DNA of 31,245 nt from a virus. The position numbers and the translations under genes are program-made. Of the stretch, positions 17,383 to 24,039 are shown piece by piece (position 1 is the first letter of the stretch; each line of letters begins with the position of its first letter). The notes under the pieces are model-generated. The model was not told the DNA's origin, searched no databases, and saw only the letters and a list, made by a program, of their open reading frames with translations. The stretch lies in the IMG/VR virus record IMGVR_UViG_3300021087_000049, positions 1-31,245 of that record; one strand, written 5' to 3'.

Positions 17383-18082
17383 TGGTTTTGTCTATGTTGC
17401 TTCAGTAAACAAAGCATTTTACCAAGCAGCACTCCAATCCGCTCAATCCCTCTTAGATTTCTTTCCAGAAGCAAAGATAACTTTGTTCACCCATGAACCT
17501 TGGGTTTGTGATGAGGCGAGGGAGATCTTTGATCAGATTATAACAGATGGTGTTCCGAATCACATAAGAGCAAAACTCTGGGCATTGTCGAAGTCTCCTT
17601 ATGACGCCACATTATATGTTGATTGTGATACTCTGATCAACAGCGAGGAAATATCTGGAGTATTTGATCTCCTTGGTGATAGTGATATTTTGTTTACGCG
17701 CAACAGACCATACAATGCCAAAATAACAAAACTATCAGAAACTGAAGAAATGATATATCACTGCGGTTTGTTTTTATATAGAACCGAAACGACCAAAGAT
17801 TTGATGAATAGTTGGTATAGGTGGTATCTTGAACAAAACGATCCTCGATGGGATCCCTCTCCATACCCAGAAGAAGTTAGAAAGTGGGACACATTTACTA
17901 TGTGGAATCTCTTGACTAATGGCAATTTTAATGTTATAGTAGGAGAGTTTCCACAACCAGACGCTAAATGGAATTTTGTTACAGGCTATAAACAAGATGA
18001 GTTGATGGGCGAGGAAGCTGTTATACAACACTATACAATCCCAACCGAGAGAATTATTGGTAATGAAATTTATAGACCTTAA
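17372..18082 (+). CDS. GT8-like glycosyltransferase, 236 aa
   Basis: The protein has the general layout of GT-A fold, family-8-like glycosyltransferases. The N-terminal strand/helix unit (FVYVASVNKAFYQAALQSAQ) is followed by ITLFTHEP, and a DxD metal/nucleotide-sugar motif occurs at residues 84-86 within TLYVDCDTLIN. The segment HCGLFLYRT (about 130-138) and Trp-rich parts follow. Such enzymes transfer a sugar from a nucleotide-sugar donor using Mn2+; donor and acceptor here are unknown. The start at 17372 overlaps the previous gene by 11 bases and the stop overlaps the next gene by 20 bases, indicating translational coupling. The sequence differs clearly from the four related glycosyltransferases on the opposite strand. 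Confidence 0.8.
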   Translation: MKSNGFVYVASVNKAFYQAALQSAQSLLDFFPEAKITLFTHEPWVCDEAREIFDQIITDGVPNHIRAKLWALSKSPYDATLYVDCDTLINSEEISGVFDLLGDSDILFTRNRPYNAKITKLSETEEMIYHCGLFLYRTETTKDLMNSWYRWYLEQNDPRWDPSPYPEEVRKWDTFTMWNLLTNGNFNVIVGEFPQPDAKWNFVTGYKQDELMGEEAVIQHYTIPTERIIGNEIYRP

Positions 18083-18671
18083 TACTGAGATACTAGAGAT
18101 TCTTGAAGAACATAGTGATTGGTTTTTTAAGCAAGACCTCTCAGAACTCTATATCGACGACCATGGTGATTCTACTGCTGAACATTCTCAGTCGTATGAA
18201 TACCTCACAGAAATGCTCACAAAGACAATGGGTAAGGAAGAAGGGCAACACGCTGGTCCACCAGAAGTTGTTCGTAATGCCCACTTTGGTGTTGGTGCTA
18301 GATCCCCAGAAAAATTCAAAAAAGAATCCCAGAGATTAAATGACACACTTGTTAAATATCTGGGTGCAAGGCATAGTGCTGTTCATGTCTACTATCCAGA
18401 AGATGGATTTATGGGGTGGCATAATAACTGGGATGTTCCTGGATATAATATTCTCTTAAATTATAATCTTGGGGATGGATACTTCCAGTTTTGGGACGGA
18501 GAAATAATCCACACTCTTCCCGATTGGAAAGGTTGGTCTGCTAAAGTTGGATATTATGGCGGTAAAGAGGATCCAGTTTGGCATTGTGCTGGTGGTGGTC
18601 CAAGAATTACTCTGGGGTTTGTTATCCCTGATGAGGGAATGTGGGAAATGATGATCGAGGATCTTACTTAG
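18063..18671 (+). CDS. 2OG-Fe(II) oxygenase-like protein, 202 aa
   Basis: The C-terminal half resembles the double-stranded beta-helix of 2-oxoglutarate/Fe(II) oxygenases. It has HVYYPEDGFMGWHNNWDVPG, with His120 as likely first metal ligand, and VWHCAGGGPRITLGFVI, with His174 as distal ligand and Arg181 as candidate 2OG-binding residue. In the usual HxD/E...H triad the acidic residue is replaced by Asn122 (HNN), so activity is uncertain. Such enzymes hydroxylate proteins, nucleic acids or small molecules and are common in marine phages. I chose the ATG at 18063; a TTG at 18057 is also possible. The gene overlaps the glycosyltransferase by 20 bases, and its stop overlaps the tail of the convergent methyltransferase gene. 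Confidence 0.65.
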   Translation: MKFIDLNTEILEILEEHSDWFFKQDLSELYIDDHGDSTAEHSQSYEYLTEMLTKTMGKEEGQHAGPPEVVRNAHFGVGARSPEKFKKESQRLNDTLVKYLGARHSAVHVYYPEDGFMGWHNNWDVPGYNILLNYNLGDGYFQFWDGEIIHTLPDWKGWSAKVGYYGGKEDPVWHCAGGGPRITLGFVIPDEGMWEMMIEDLT

Positions 18672-19332
18672 ATCCGATTACCATAAATCGATCATATTTC
18701 TTTTGTCCATCCCACGAGTAATATGTTTGTTCTCGTTGTCCCGAATAATATATCTCATCTAAATCAATCTGCTCTTTCAAGTCTTCAATAGAGTCTACGC
18801 AGTTGATACCATACATCTCTTCAATAACATTACTATTTTGACAAGCAAACAATGCCATTGGGTTCTTCGTTTGAAGTTCTTTGAGCGGATACATTTGCTC
18901 GGTGTTGATAGCGATTACAACATCTGCGTCAATCTTATTGAGTTCGTCAAACGCAAATGGGATGTCTAGATTGTGGTGGCGAATCTTCACAAACTTCTCT
19001 TGAGAGTAATGTTTATGCATTATCTTGGATAAGTCTAATGCCTCTTTGTCTAAGTCGACTAGGTGCAACTCTCCGATATCGAGGTTCTCGCAGAGGAGGG
19101 GGACGAGAGGCATCCCCAACCACGAATTGAGTACCAATACCTTAATCTTCTCTTGTCTAGCGCAGTTGTCAATATTTTTCTGTAGTTCTTCAACTAACCA
19201 CTCTGCTGCCTCAACATGGTTCTGTTCAAAACACTGACGAAGGTCAGATATTTTATGCGGTGCTTTCTTCTCAATAAAGTAGAATGCCTCTCCCCAGAAC
19301 TTATAGTTTGCTAAAAAATTAGATTTAAGCAT
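18664..19332 (-). CDS. SAM-dependent methyltransferase-like protein, 222 aa
   Basis: The fold pattern suggests a class I (Rossmann) methyltransferase. A glycine-containing motif-I region is at about residues 64-80 (IKVLVLNSWLGMPLVPLL), an acidic end of strand 2 at LHLVDLDKEALDLSK (89-103), and a strand-4-like segment DADVVIAINTEQMYPL further on. An N-terminal helical region precedes it. The motif-I glycine pattern is atypical (NSWLGMP instead of GxGxG), so substrate and even activity are uncertain. It is the last gene of the - strand cassette. Its ATG overlaps the desaturase stop by 8 bases, and its stop codon lies inside the end of the convergent oxygenase gene. Confidence 0.6.
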   Translation of the reverse strand: MLKSNFLANYKFWGEAFYFIEKKAPHKISDLRQCFEQNHVEAAEWLVEELQKNIDNCARQEKIKVLVLNSWLGMPLVPLLCENLDIGELHLVDLDKEALDLSKIMHKHYSQEKFVKIRHHNLDIPFAFDELNKIDADVVIAINTEQMYPLKELQTKNPMALFACQNSNVIEEMYGINCVDSIEDLKEQIDLDEIYYSGQREQTYYSWDGQKKYDRFMVIGSK

Positions 19333-20044
19333 CTTTTATTACCTTCACAATAGGTTTTATAATAAACCCCTTTTCATAATTTTTAGGGTATTCATGATGA
19401 TGGGCATGATATCCTTCACCAAGGGTAACTATATTTTGCCAAAAGCTGTCTTTCGGTTCACCATTAACGTGGTTATTTACAGTAATCATCTGCGCCAAAA
19501 ATGCATGCGATGTAGGTATTACCCATAAGTAGAATAGATAATTCATACCACCAAGTAAATAAACCAGTGATGCATAAGAAAATATAATAAAATATTTGTT
19601 GTTGAACAAAAACATATGCCATTTCTTTTTAATTAAACGAGCTGACACTGCCGAAGGTGCAGCTGCATATGATCTATGAAAAACAAAAAACCAATTTTTC
19701 CAACCCAAGTATTTCGAACTATGTGTGTCTAATTCAGTATCTGAATGTTTATGGTGATGCCAATGAGCAGCAGCCCATTCAAATGGACTCAGCCATGTTG
19801 ACAGCACAACCAATAAAGATAGAAGTTTTTCTTTCGTGTAAGAAATGCGAAAAGATCTATGAGTAAAATATCTATGTGCGCTTACCGCTACTCCTAAACA
19901 GGTGAATACAAAACAAGCTACTAGAGAGGATATTACACCTAACATCGTATGCTCAGCTGTAACCACAAACCAGATTGCTGGTATTATGAAAAGCTGACCT
20001 ATCGTCATCATCGCTTGAGGTAAAATCATCTTAAATTTTAACAT
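19325..20044 (-). CDS. Membrane fatty-acid desaturase (Delta9 acyl-lipid/acyl-CoA type), 239 aa
   Basis: All three histidine boxes of integral membrane di-iron desaturases are present: HRYFTH (57-62), HWHHHKH (94-100) and GYHAHHH (211-217). NNHVNG (190-195), matching the conserved N-x-x-H-x-x-G segment of Delta9 desaturases, is also present. Hydrophobic segments at about 14-55, 75-92 and 150-185 fit four membrane passes. The enzyme would introduce a double bond into a fatty acyl chain in the host membrane using O2 and an electron donor such as ferredoxin. I chose the ATG at 20044, not the upstream possibility, because the extension is not desaturase-like and this start overlaps the previous stop by 14 bases. 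At 239 aa it is shorter than most cellular homologues but has every box. Confidence 0.9.
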   Translation of the reverse strand: MLKFKMILPQAMMTIGQLFIIPAIWFVVTAEHTMLGVISSLVACFVFTCLGVAVSAHRYFTHRSFRISYTKEKLLSLLVVLSTWLSPFEWAAAHWHHHKHSDTELDTHSSKYLGWKNWFFVFHRSYAAAPSAVSARLIKKKWHMFLFNNKYFIIFSYASLVYLLGGMNYLFYLWVIPTSHAFLAQMITVNNHVNGEPKDSFWQNIVTLGEGYHAHHHEYPKNYEKGFIIKPIVKVIKDA

Positions 20045-20705
20045 CTTCACTTTTTCCCATTGAATCAAATAAACAAATATATGGCATTTCTCTATAGACG
20101 TGCCGCTCGGTGTCTTGTGGATATACATAACCCTGATTGAAACTATAGACCCAACCAAATGGAAACAGCTTCATAGGAATTATGTTTTTATCACAAAGGA
20201 AATTATCAATTCCCCTATAGTGCCACATAATTTGTTCCTTGTATTTATCAAAGAACTCCCACAGCTTTTTACTGTCGAATGAATCGTTCCACCGCAGAAC
20301 ACTCGAGTTTATGTCGCTGAATTTATGCGGGACGTGTTTGGTTTCCTCGCGCATCGTTTCAATATCGTGCCACCAAGTCTTTACGATACCAAGACAGTTT
20401 TCTGGATCGAACTCTTCAAATACAGTTATGTCCTGTTGAATGAGAATATCGAGGTCAAAGAAAAGTTTCTCCCCTTCCTGCTCAACCAGAGGTGAGAACA
20501 GATACATTTTGTTCCACCATTTCTGTAAATCATTTCCTTCTGGTATAAGTATCGGCTCAATGAAGTCTTTGAGACCAGTCGGGTCGTCAGTTATACAATA
20601 TACTTTGCGGTCTGCCTCTGGGAAATCGGCTGCAATATCGTATGCAATCTTGTTTACATATTCAGAGGAGTATTTGTCTCCCCATTTCACTGTGTAGATA
20701 TTCAT
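20031..20705 (-). CDS. Glycosyltransferase-like protein, 224 aa
   Basis: This is one of four related - strand glycosyltransferase-like proteins. The shared N-terminus is YTVKWGDKYSSEYVNKI, followed by VYCITDDPTGL and a DxD motif at residues 84-86 in KLFFDLDILIQ. Further shared features are INSSVLRW, HYRGIDNFL and FGWVYSFNQGY. The layout fits a GT-A fold enzyme that transfers sugar from a nucleotide-sugar; the acceptor is unknown. The start overlaps the previous gene as ATGA and the stop overlaps the desaturase start, so translation is probably coupled along the operon. Confidence 0.75.
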   Translation of the reverse strand: MNIYTVKWGDKYSSEYVNKIAYDIAADFPEADRKVYCITDDPTGLKDFIEPILIPEGNDLQKWWNKMYLFSPLVEQEGEKLFFDLDILIQQDITVFEEFDPENCLGIVKTWWHDIETMREETKHVPHKFSDINSSVLRWNDSFDSKKLWEFFDKYKEQIMWHYRGIDNFLCDKNIIPMKLFPFGWVYSFNQGYVYPQDTERHVYREMPYICLFDSMGKSEDVKI

Positions 20706-21127
20706 CTAACGAAATCCGATTCTGCCCATAGAATATTTTTGCGTAAATGTTTGGTGCTGAATCGATGTTCTCGTTTATTGTAGTATATTTCGATTCCTTT
20801 CCTATCGCAAATCCAGTCTCCTGTGAATGAAGATCTCTCATATTCTTCGCCAATTATTCTTACATTGATCGGATATAATTCCAAGATATCTTCTAACTCG
20901 TTCTCCGTCGCATAAGGTATAATTTCATCGACATACTTCACTGCCTTCAGTTGCGTGTATCGCTCAACCATATTCTGGACAGGTTTGCCTTTCTCTGATC
21001 TTTGGGTACTCGGGTCTATGTGTAATGCACATATCAAATAATCGCATTGAGTTTTTGCTTCCTCTAACATTTGAACATGACCAGCATGTAGTAAGTCGAA
21101 TGCGCTTGCAGTGAGTCCTATCTTCAT
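20702..21127 (-). CDS. Cytidylyltransferase-like nucleotidyltransferase, 141 aa
   Basis: The protein matches the cytidylyltransferase-like family (glycerol-3-phosphate, ethanolamine-phosphate or sugar-phosphate cytidylyltransferases). The N-terminal GLTASAFDLLHAGHVQMLEE contains the HxGH nucleotide-binding motif at residues 14-17. It is followed by CDYLICALHIDPS and, near the C-terminus, the HRFSTKHLRK segment resembling the RxxxISTT(S) motif. Members join a phosphorylated small molecule to CMP or AMP, making an activated donor such as CDP-glycerol. Here it could supply a donor for the neighbouring transferases; the substrate is unknown. The ATG at 21127 overlaps the previous stop as ATGA; a TTG two codons earlier is less likely. 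Confidence 0.82.
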   Translation of the reverse strand: MKIGLTASAFDLLHAGHVQMLEEAKTQCDYLICALHIDPSTQRSEKGKPVQNMVERYTQLKAVKYVDEIIPYATENELEDILELYPINVRIIGEEYERSSFTGDWICDRKGIEIYYNKREHRFSTKHLRKNILWAESDFVR

Positions 21128-21924
21128 TTCCAATGCTCCAGTAATCTTGGGTCTGCCAATTCGTCTTGTTTTGTTTTACCTCTAGATCCATCTTCAAATG
21201 GTAAAAGGTCTACATTAAATACGCAGAGAATACAATTCTCTCTATAGATTCCTACGTTTAAATCATCTTCATCCCAAGAGCGTCCACGGTTGTACGAGTA
21301 TGCCATCCAACTCGGGAAATAATCCCATAACTCTTTCCATCTCCAGCTGTGGTAGTTATCAGTGCCGTCTGTGAATGTAAACCAAATCTTTTCCTGATGT
21401 TCTAATACATCATTCCATATAGGTTCACACTGGTCGTCACTCCAAACCTGACAACTTCCGTTTGTGAATGCACCATGGGAAAGTTTGAAGCGACGAGTAT
21501 CCATGGGTCTTGGATCTTGCCACCAAGAACGCATCTTGGTCGGTTGCTCCATATTGTAAGTGATGATTGGTGTTAGATCGTTTTGAATGATAACGTCTAA
21601 GTCTAGAAAGACGAAACGCCCGTGTGGTTTATCGTCTGCGAAATTATGGGTATTAAAAACGAAAGTCTTTGCACGATCCCAACAGCGAGCCATTCCATAC
21701 TTGTAATCGTCCAAACCGAACCAATACTTAGGGTGAATATCAGGAATATCTGGAAAGGGGATGACCTTAACATCAGACTGAAGACCCACACTGTCATCAG
21801 TGTAACAATAGAAGTGAAAGTCAAACTGATCAGGGCAGTTTCTACGAGCCATGTTACATAGGCGATTGACAAAGTGTGCACCATACTTTGTGCCCCATTT
21901 AGCACAGACGAAATTTACACGCAT
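21124..21924 (-). CDS. Glycosyltransferase-like protein, 266 aa
   Basis: This member of the - strand glycosyltransferase group has VNFVCAKWGTKYGAHFVNRL at the N-terminus, then FYCYTDDSVGL, a DIHPKYWFG segment shared with the neighbouring 466-aa protein, and the DxD motif at about residues 108-110 (FVFLDLDVIIQ). Further shared motifs are AFTNGSCQVWSDD, FTDGTDNYHSWRW and YSYNRGRSW. The C-terminus ends LADPRLLEHW. I chose the ATG at 21924, which overlaps the preceding stop by 10 bases, over an in-frame TTG at 21933. The enzyme probably uses a nucleotide-sugar donor with a divalent metal. Acceptor candidates are virion fibres, host surface glycans or a lipid, none proven. Confidence 0.75.
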   Translation of the reverse strand: MRVNFVCAKWGTKYGAHFVNRLCNMARRNCPDQFDFHFYCYTDDSVGLQSDVKVIPFPDIPDIHPKYWFGLDDYKYGMARCWDRAKTFVFNTHNFADDKPHGRFVFLDLDVIIQNDLTPIITYNMEQPTKMRSWWQDPRPMDTRRFKLSHGAFTNGSCQVWSDDQCEPIWNDVLEHQEKIWFTFTDGTDNYHSWRWKELWDYFPSWMAYSYNRGRSWDEDDLNVGIYRENCILCVFNVDLLPFEDGSRGKTKQDELADPRLLEHWK

Positions 21925-23315
21925 CTTCCACAAGTCTCTTTACAAATTTTCAAATGGTCTTTCTTCAGACTATCATTATAACAATCAAAGTCTGCATTAT
22001 ATACAATATCCTTCAATGGGAAGGACTTAGCGTTATTGTATTTAGGATTGTATGGGTAGTCGATTGGATGAAGTGGATATAGTCTATTTTCTAGGATATC
22101 TCTCGCCATATACGAACAAGGGAACACATTTCCCTTTGCATTGATGTAAACCATATTGTCGTTTCTGGCTTCACAGTCAATGACCCACTTTTCTTCTTTT
22201 GTAACATTCCTATATTCTTCTTTTTGTTTAAACTTCTTGATATTCTCTCTTGTTACAAGTTCTTTTTCCTGTTCAACTATGGGTCTCCCCAGTTTATTGA
22301 TTATGTGTAAACCAAAATCTATTGGTGGTTGTATCACCTGTGTACCCTGTTGCTCGAACCATTCTACAATTTTGAAATAATCTTTACACCGATTCGGGCG
22401 AGCGAGTGTTGTGAGTAATGTAACATATTCTGGTGGATCTTTGAATATCCTCTTCACATCTTCAATTGTTAGTTCGTCGTCTTCAACGAACAGATCGTTG
22501 AATTGATTTTTAGTGTCATTGTATTTGTTTGATAGTTCTAGAACCACTCGAGTCGGGACATCCTTATACATATCATATTTACCGTACCAGTGATTGAGTA
22601 GGACTGGATCTTCTAACTCCTCAATAGAGATAGACTCATCGTTTGTTATGTAATTCTGGTTGAACAAAGCGAGTTTGGCATCATATTTTGTATCTTGGTA
22701 ATTGTAACTGTAATACCATTCTTCGGGTAGGAAGTTCCAGAATTCATTACCAGCTGGTCTTCTCCACTGATGGTAGTTGTCAGAACCCTTGTAAAATACT
22801 TTGAACACATCTGGATTATTCACGACATCATCATATATTTTCTTCGGTTGTTCAGACCACCAAAGCATGCAGCTAGAGTTGAAGTACGTTCCACGAATAT
22901 CTCTAAACCTTCTATTATTCACCTGCCCTTCAGGTTGCCAATGAGAATATAGGATATGGGGTTGGAATGCAAGTTCGTAAAACTCATCAATTGAGTCTTG
23001 TATGATAATATCTAAATCGAAATAACAGAATGGACCAACATCATTGAGCCATTCTTGTGCATTGAACAGAAGGAATTTGGAACGATCCCAGCAATAGTTC
23101 TCCTCGCCAAACCAATACTTTGGGTGTAGCGGTTCAACATCGGGGATAGGGTGAATATCTACTTCTTCCCGAATCCCATCGGGTTCATCTGTGAAACATA
23201 CCATTCTAAATTGATTGACATAGTTCGCATCAATCATACCATAAAGGTTATTCACATACTCTGCAGAGTATTTGTCACCCCACTTTATCGTCAGAAAAGT
23301 GAGAATAGTAATCAA
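21915..23315 (-). CDS. Glycosyltransferase fused to radical-SAM/SPASM-like C-terminal half, 466 aa
   Basis: Residues 1-250 are a glycosyltransferase-like domain of the same group as its neighbours: TIKWGDKYSAEYVNNL, PLHPKYWFGEENY, DxD at 100-102 in FDLDIIIQDS, and GSDNYHQWRRP. Residues 285-466 are different. IEDVKRIFKDPPEYV and DYFKIVEWFEQQGTQV resemble the middle of radical SAM domains, and VYINAKGNVFPCSYMARDI with Cys381, Cys400, Cys445 and a terminal CKETCGRC (Cys458, 462, 465) resembles a SPASM iron-sulfur auxiliary domain. The N-terminal radical SAM CxxxCxxC loop is missing. No ATG lies near the homologous N-terminus; a TTG at 23315 is the likely start (a CTG at 23291 is an alternative), overlapping the upstream gene by 41 bases. 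Confidence 0.7.
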   Translation of the reverse strand: MITILTFLTIKWGDKYSAEYVNNLYGMIDANYVNQFRMVCFTDEPDGIREEVDIHPIPDVEPLHPKYWFGEENYCWDRSKFLLFNAQEWLNDVGPFCYFDLDIIIQDSIDEFYELAFQPHILYSHWQPEGQVNNRRFRDIRGTYFNSSCMLWWSEQPKKIYDDVVNNPDVFKVFYKGSDNYHQWRRPAGNEFWNFLPEEWYYSYNYQDTKYDAKLALFNQNYITNDESISIEELEDPVLLNHWYGKYDMYKDVPTRVVLELSNKYNDTKNQFNDLFVEDDELTIEDVKRIFKDPPEYVTLLTTLARPNRCKDYFKIVEWFEQQGTQVIQPPIDFGLHIINKLGRPIVEQEKELVTRENIKKFKQKEEYRNVTKEEKWVIDCEARNDNMVYINAKGNVFPCSYMARDILENRLYPLHPIDYPYNPKYNNAKSFPLKDIVYNADFDCYNDSLKKDHLKICKETCGRCV

Positions 23316-23967
23316 TCCTTAAATTGAAGTCGTGTCTATCTTGACCGTTTAACAGGCAGATACTTGCTCCCTTATGATGCTTCCTACCTCTGGGACTCGT
23401 ATCCGTTTCATAATCAATACCATATGCATAAGAGTATATACTGCCCTTGGGAAACTGTGCAAAGATATATCCGTGTATATGGTATAAGTATTTATCGTCG
23501 CAATCTCGGTATCGTACGAGCCATCTATCTGGGTCTGCGGAGAAGTGCGTGAACATCGACCTCCCGTTTCCTTTGCTCCAAGCAATAACACTAGAGTTAT
23601 AGTCACCACCACCGATATGTGCTTCGAAACCTTCTGGCTTCCAGTACGTCTTACATATGGTGGGTCTTTCTAATCCTGCGTCAAAGAATTCGTCAAGATT
23701 TGGGTTTTGAATGATGACATCTAGATCTAAATATAAACATTGATCTATATCACGCCCTTCAAACATCATCACCTTATTGAATGTTCCCAACTCTGGGTCT
23801 ATTCCTGTGACTGTCTTGACCTTTGGGTCTAACCCACTAGGTGCAGAGTCACAATACAGAACATAATTATACCCCTGACCGTTGGTCGAGTCAACAATAT
23901 TATTAACATCTCTATAAGAATATTTGCTACCGTACAGCAACATAAAAATAGTTTTCATAACAGACAT
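23275..23967 (-). CDS. Glycosyltransferase-like protein, first gene of minus cassette, 230 aa
   Basis: This is the most diverged of the four related - strand glycosyltransferases. It keeps LLYGSKYSYRDVNNIV at the N-terminus, YVLYCDSAPSGLDPKVK, GTFNKVMMF, and the DxD motif at 81-83 in CLYLDLDVIIQNPNL, then DYNSSVIAWSKG and GSIYSYAYGIDY. It would be a GT-A fold sugar transferase. The ATG at 23967 has AGG a few bases upstream, but it also overlaps the -10 box of a strong sigma70-like promoter. If that promoter is used, transcription would begin near the second ATG (23958), giving a protein three residues shorter from a nearly leaderless message. The gene ends 41 bases inside the next gene. Confidence 0.75.
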   Translation of the reverse strand: MSVMKTIFMLLYGSKYSYRDVNNIVDSTNGQGYNYVLYCDSAPSGLDPKVKTVTGIDPELGTFNKVMMFEGRDIDQCLYLDLDVIIQNPNLDEFFDAGLERPTICKTYWKPEGFEAHIGGGDYNSSVIAWSKGNGRSMFTHFSADPDRWLVRYRDCDDKYLYHIHGYIFAQFPKGSIYSYAYGIDYETDTSPRGRKHHKGASICLLNGQDRHDFNLRIDYYSHFSDDKVG

Positions 23968-23994
23968 TATACCTATTTAGTGGGAAAAAGTCAA
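23966..23994 (-). promoter_or_regulatory. Sigma70-type promoter of minus-strand cassette
   Basis: Read on the - strand, TTGACT (23994-23989) is followed after exactly 17 bases by TATAAT (23971-23966), a near-consensus bacterial -35/-10 pair. The predicted start is about base 23959. There is no exact late promoter octamer on this strand, so the cassette is probably read by host RNA polymerase early in infection. Confidence 0.75.
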
Positions 23995-24009
23995 GTGTTT
24001 TTATAATCT

Positions 24010-24017
24010 TATAAATA
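24010..24017 (+). promoter_or_regulatory. T4-type late promoter octamer TATAAATA
   Basis: This exact octamer lies in the 72-base divergent region between the - strand cassette and the rightward structural genes. The predicted start is near 24023, leaving a short leader with GGAG at 24029-24032 before the ATG at 24040. Confidence 0.8.
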
Positions 24018-24039
24018 AGAGCAGCATTGGAGCAAACAT

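Noticed and set aside
20045-20158. 38-residue N-terminal extension of the desaturase
   Set aside because: It overlaps the upstream glycosyltransferase in another frame and is not desaturase-like; the ATG at 20044 fits the overlap pattern of the operon.
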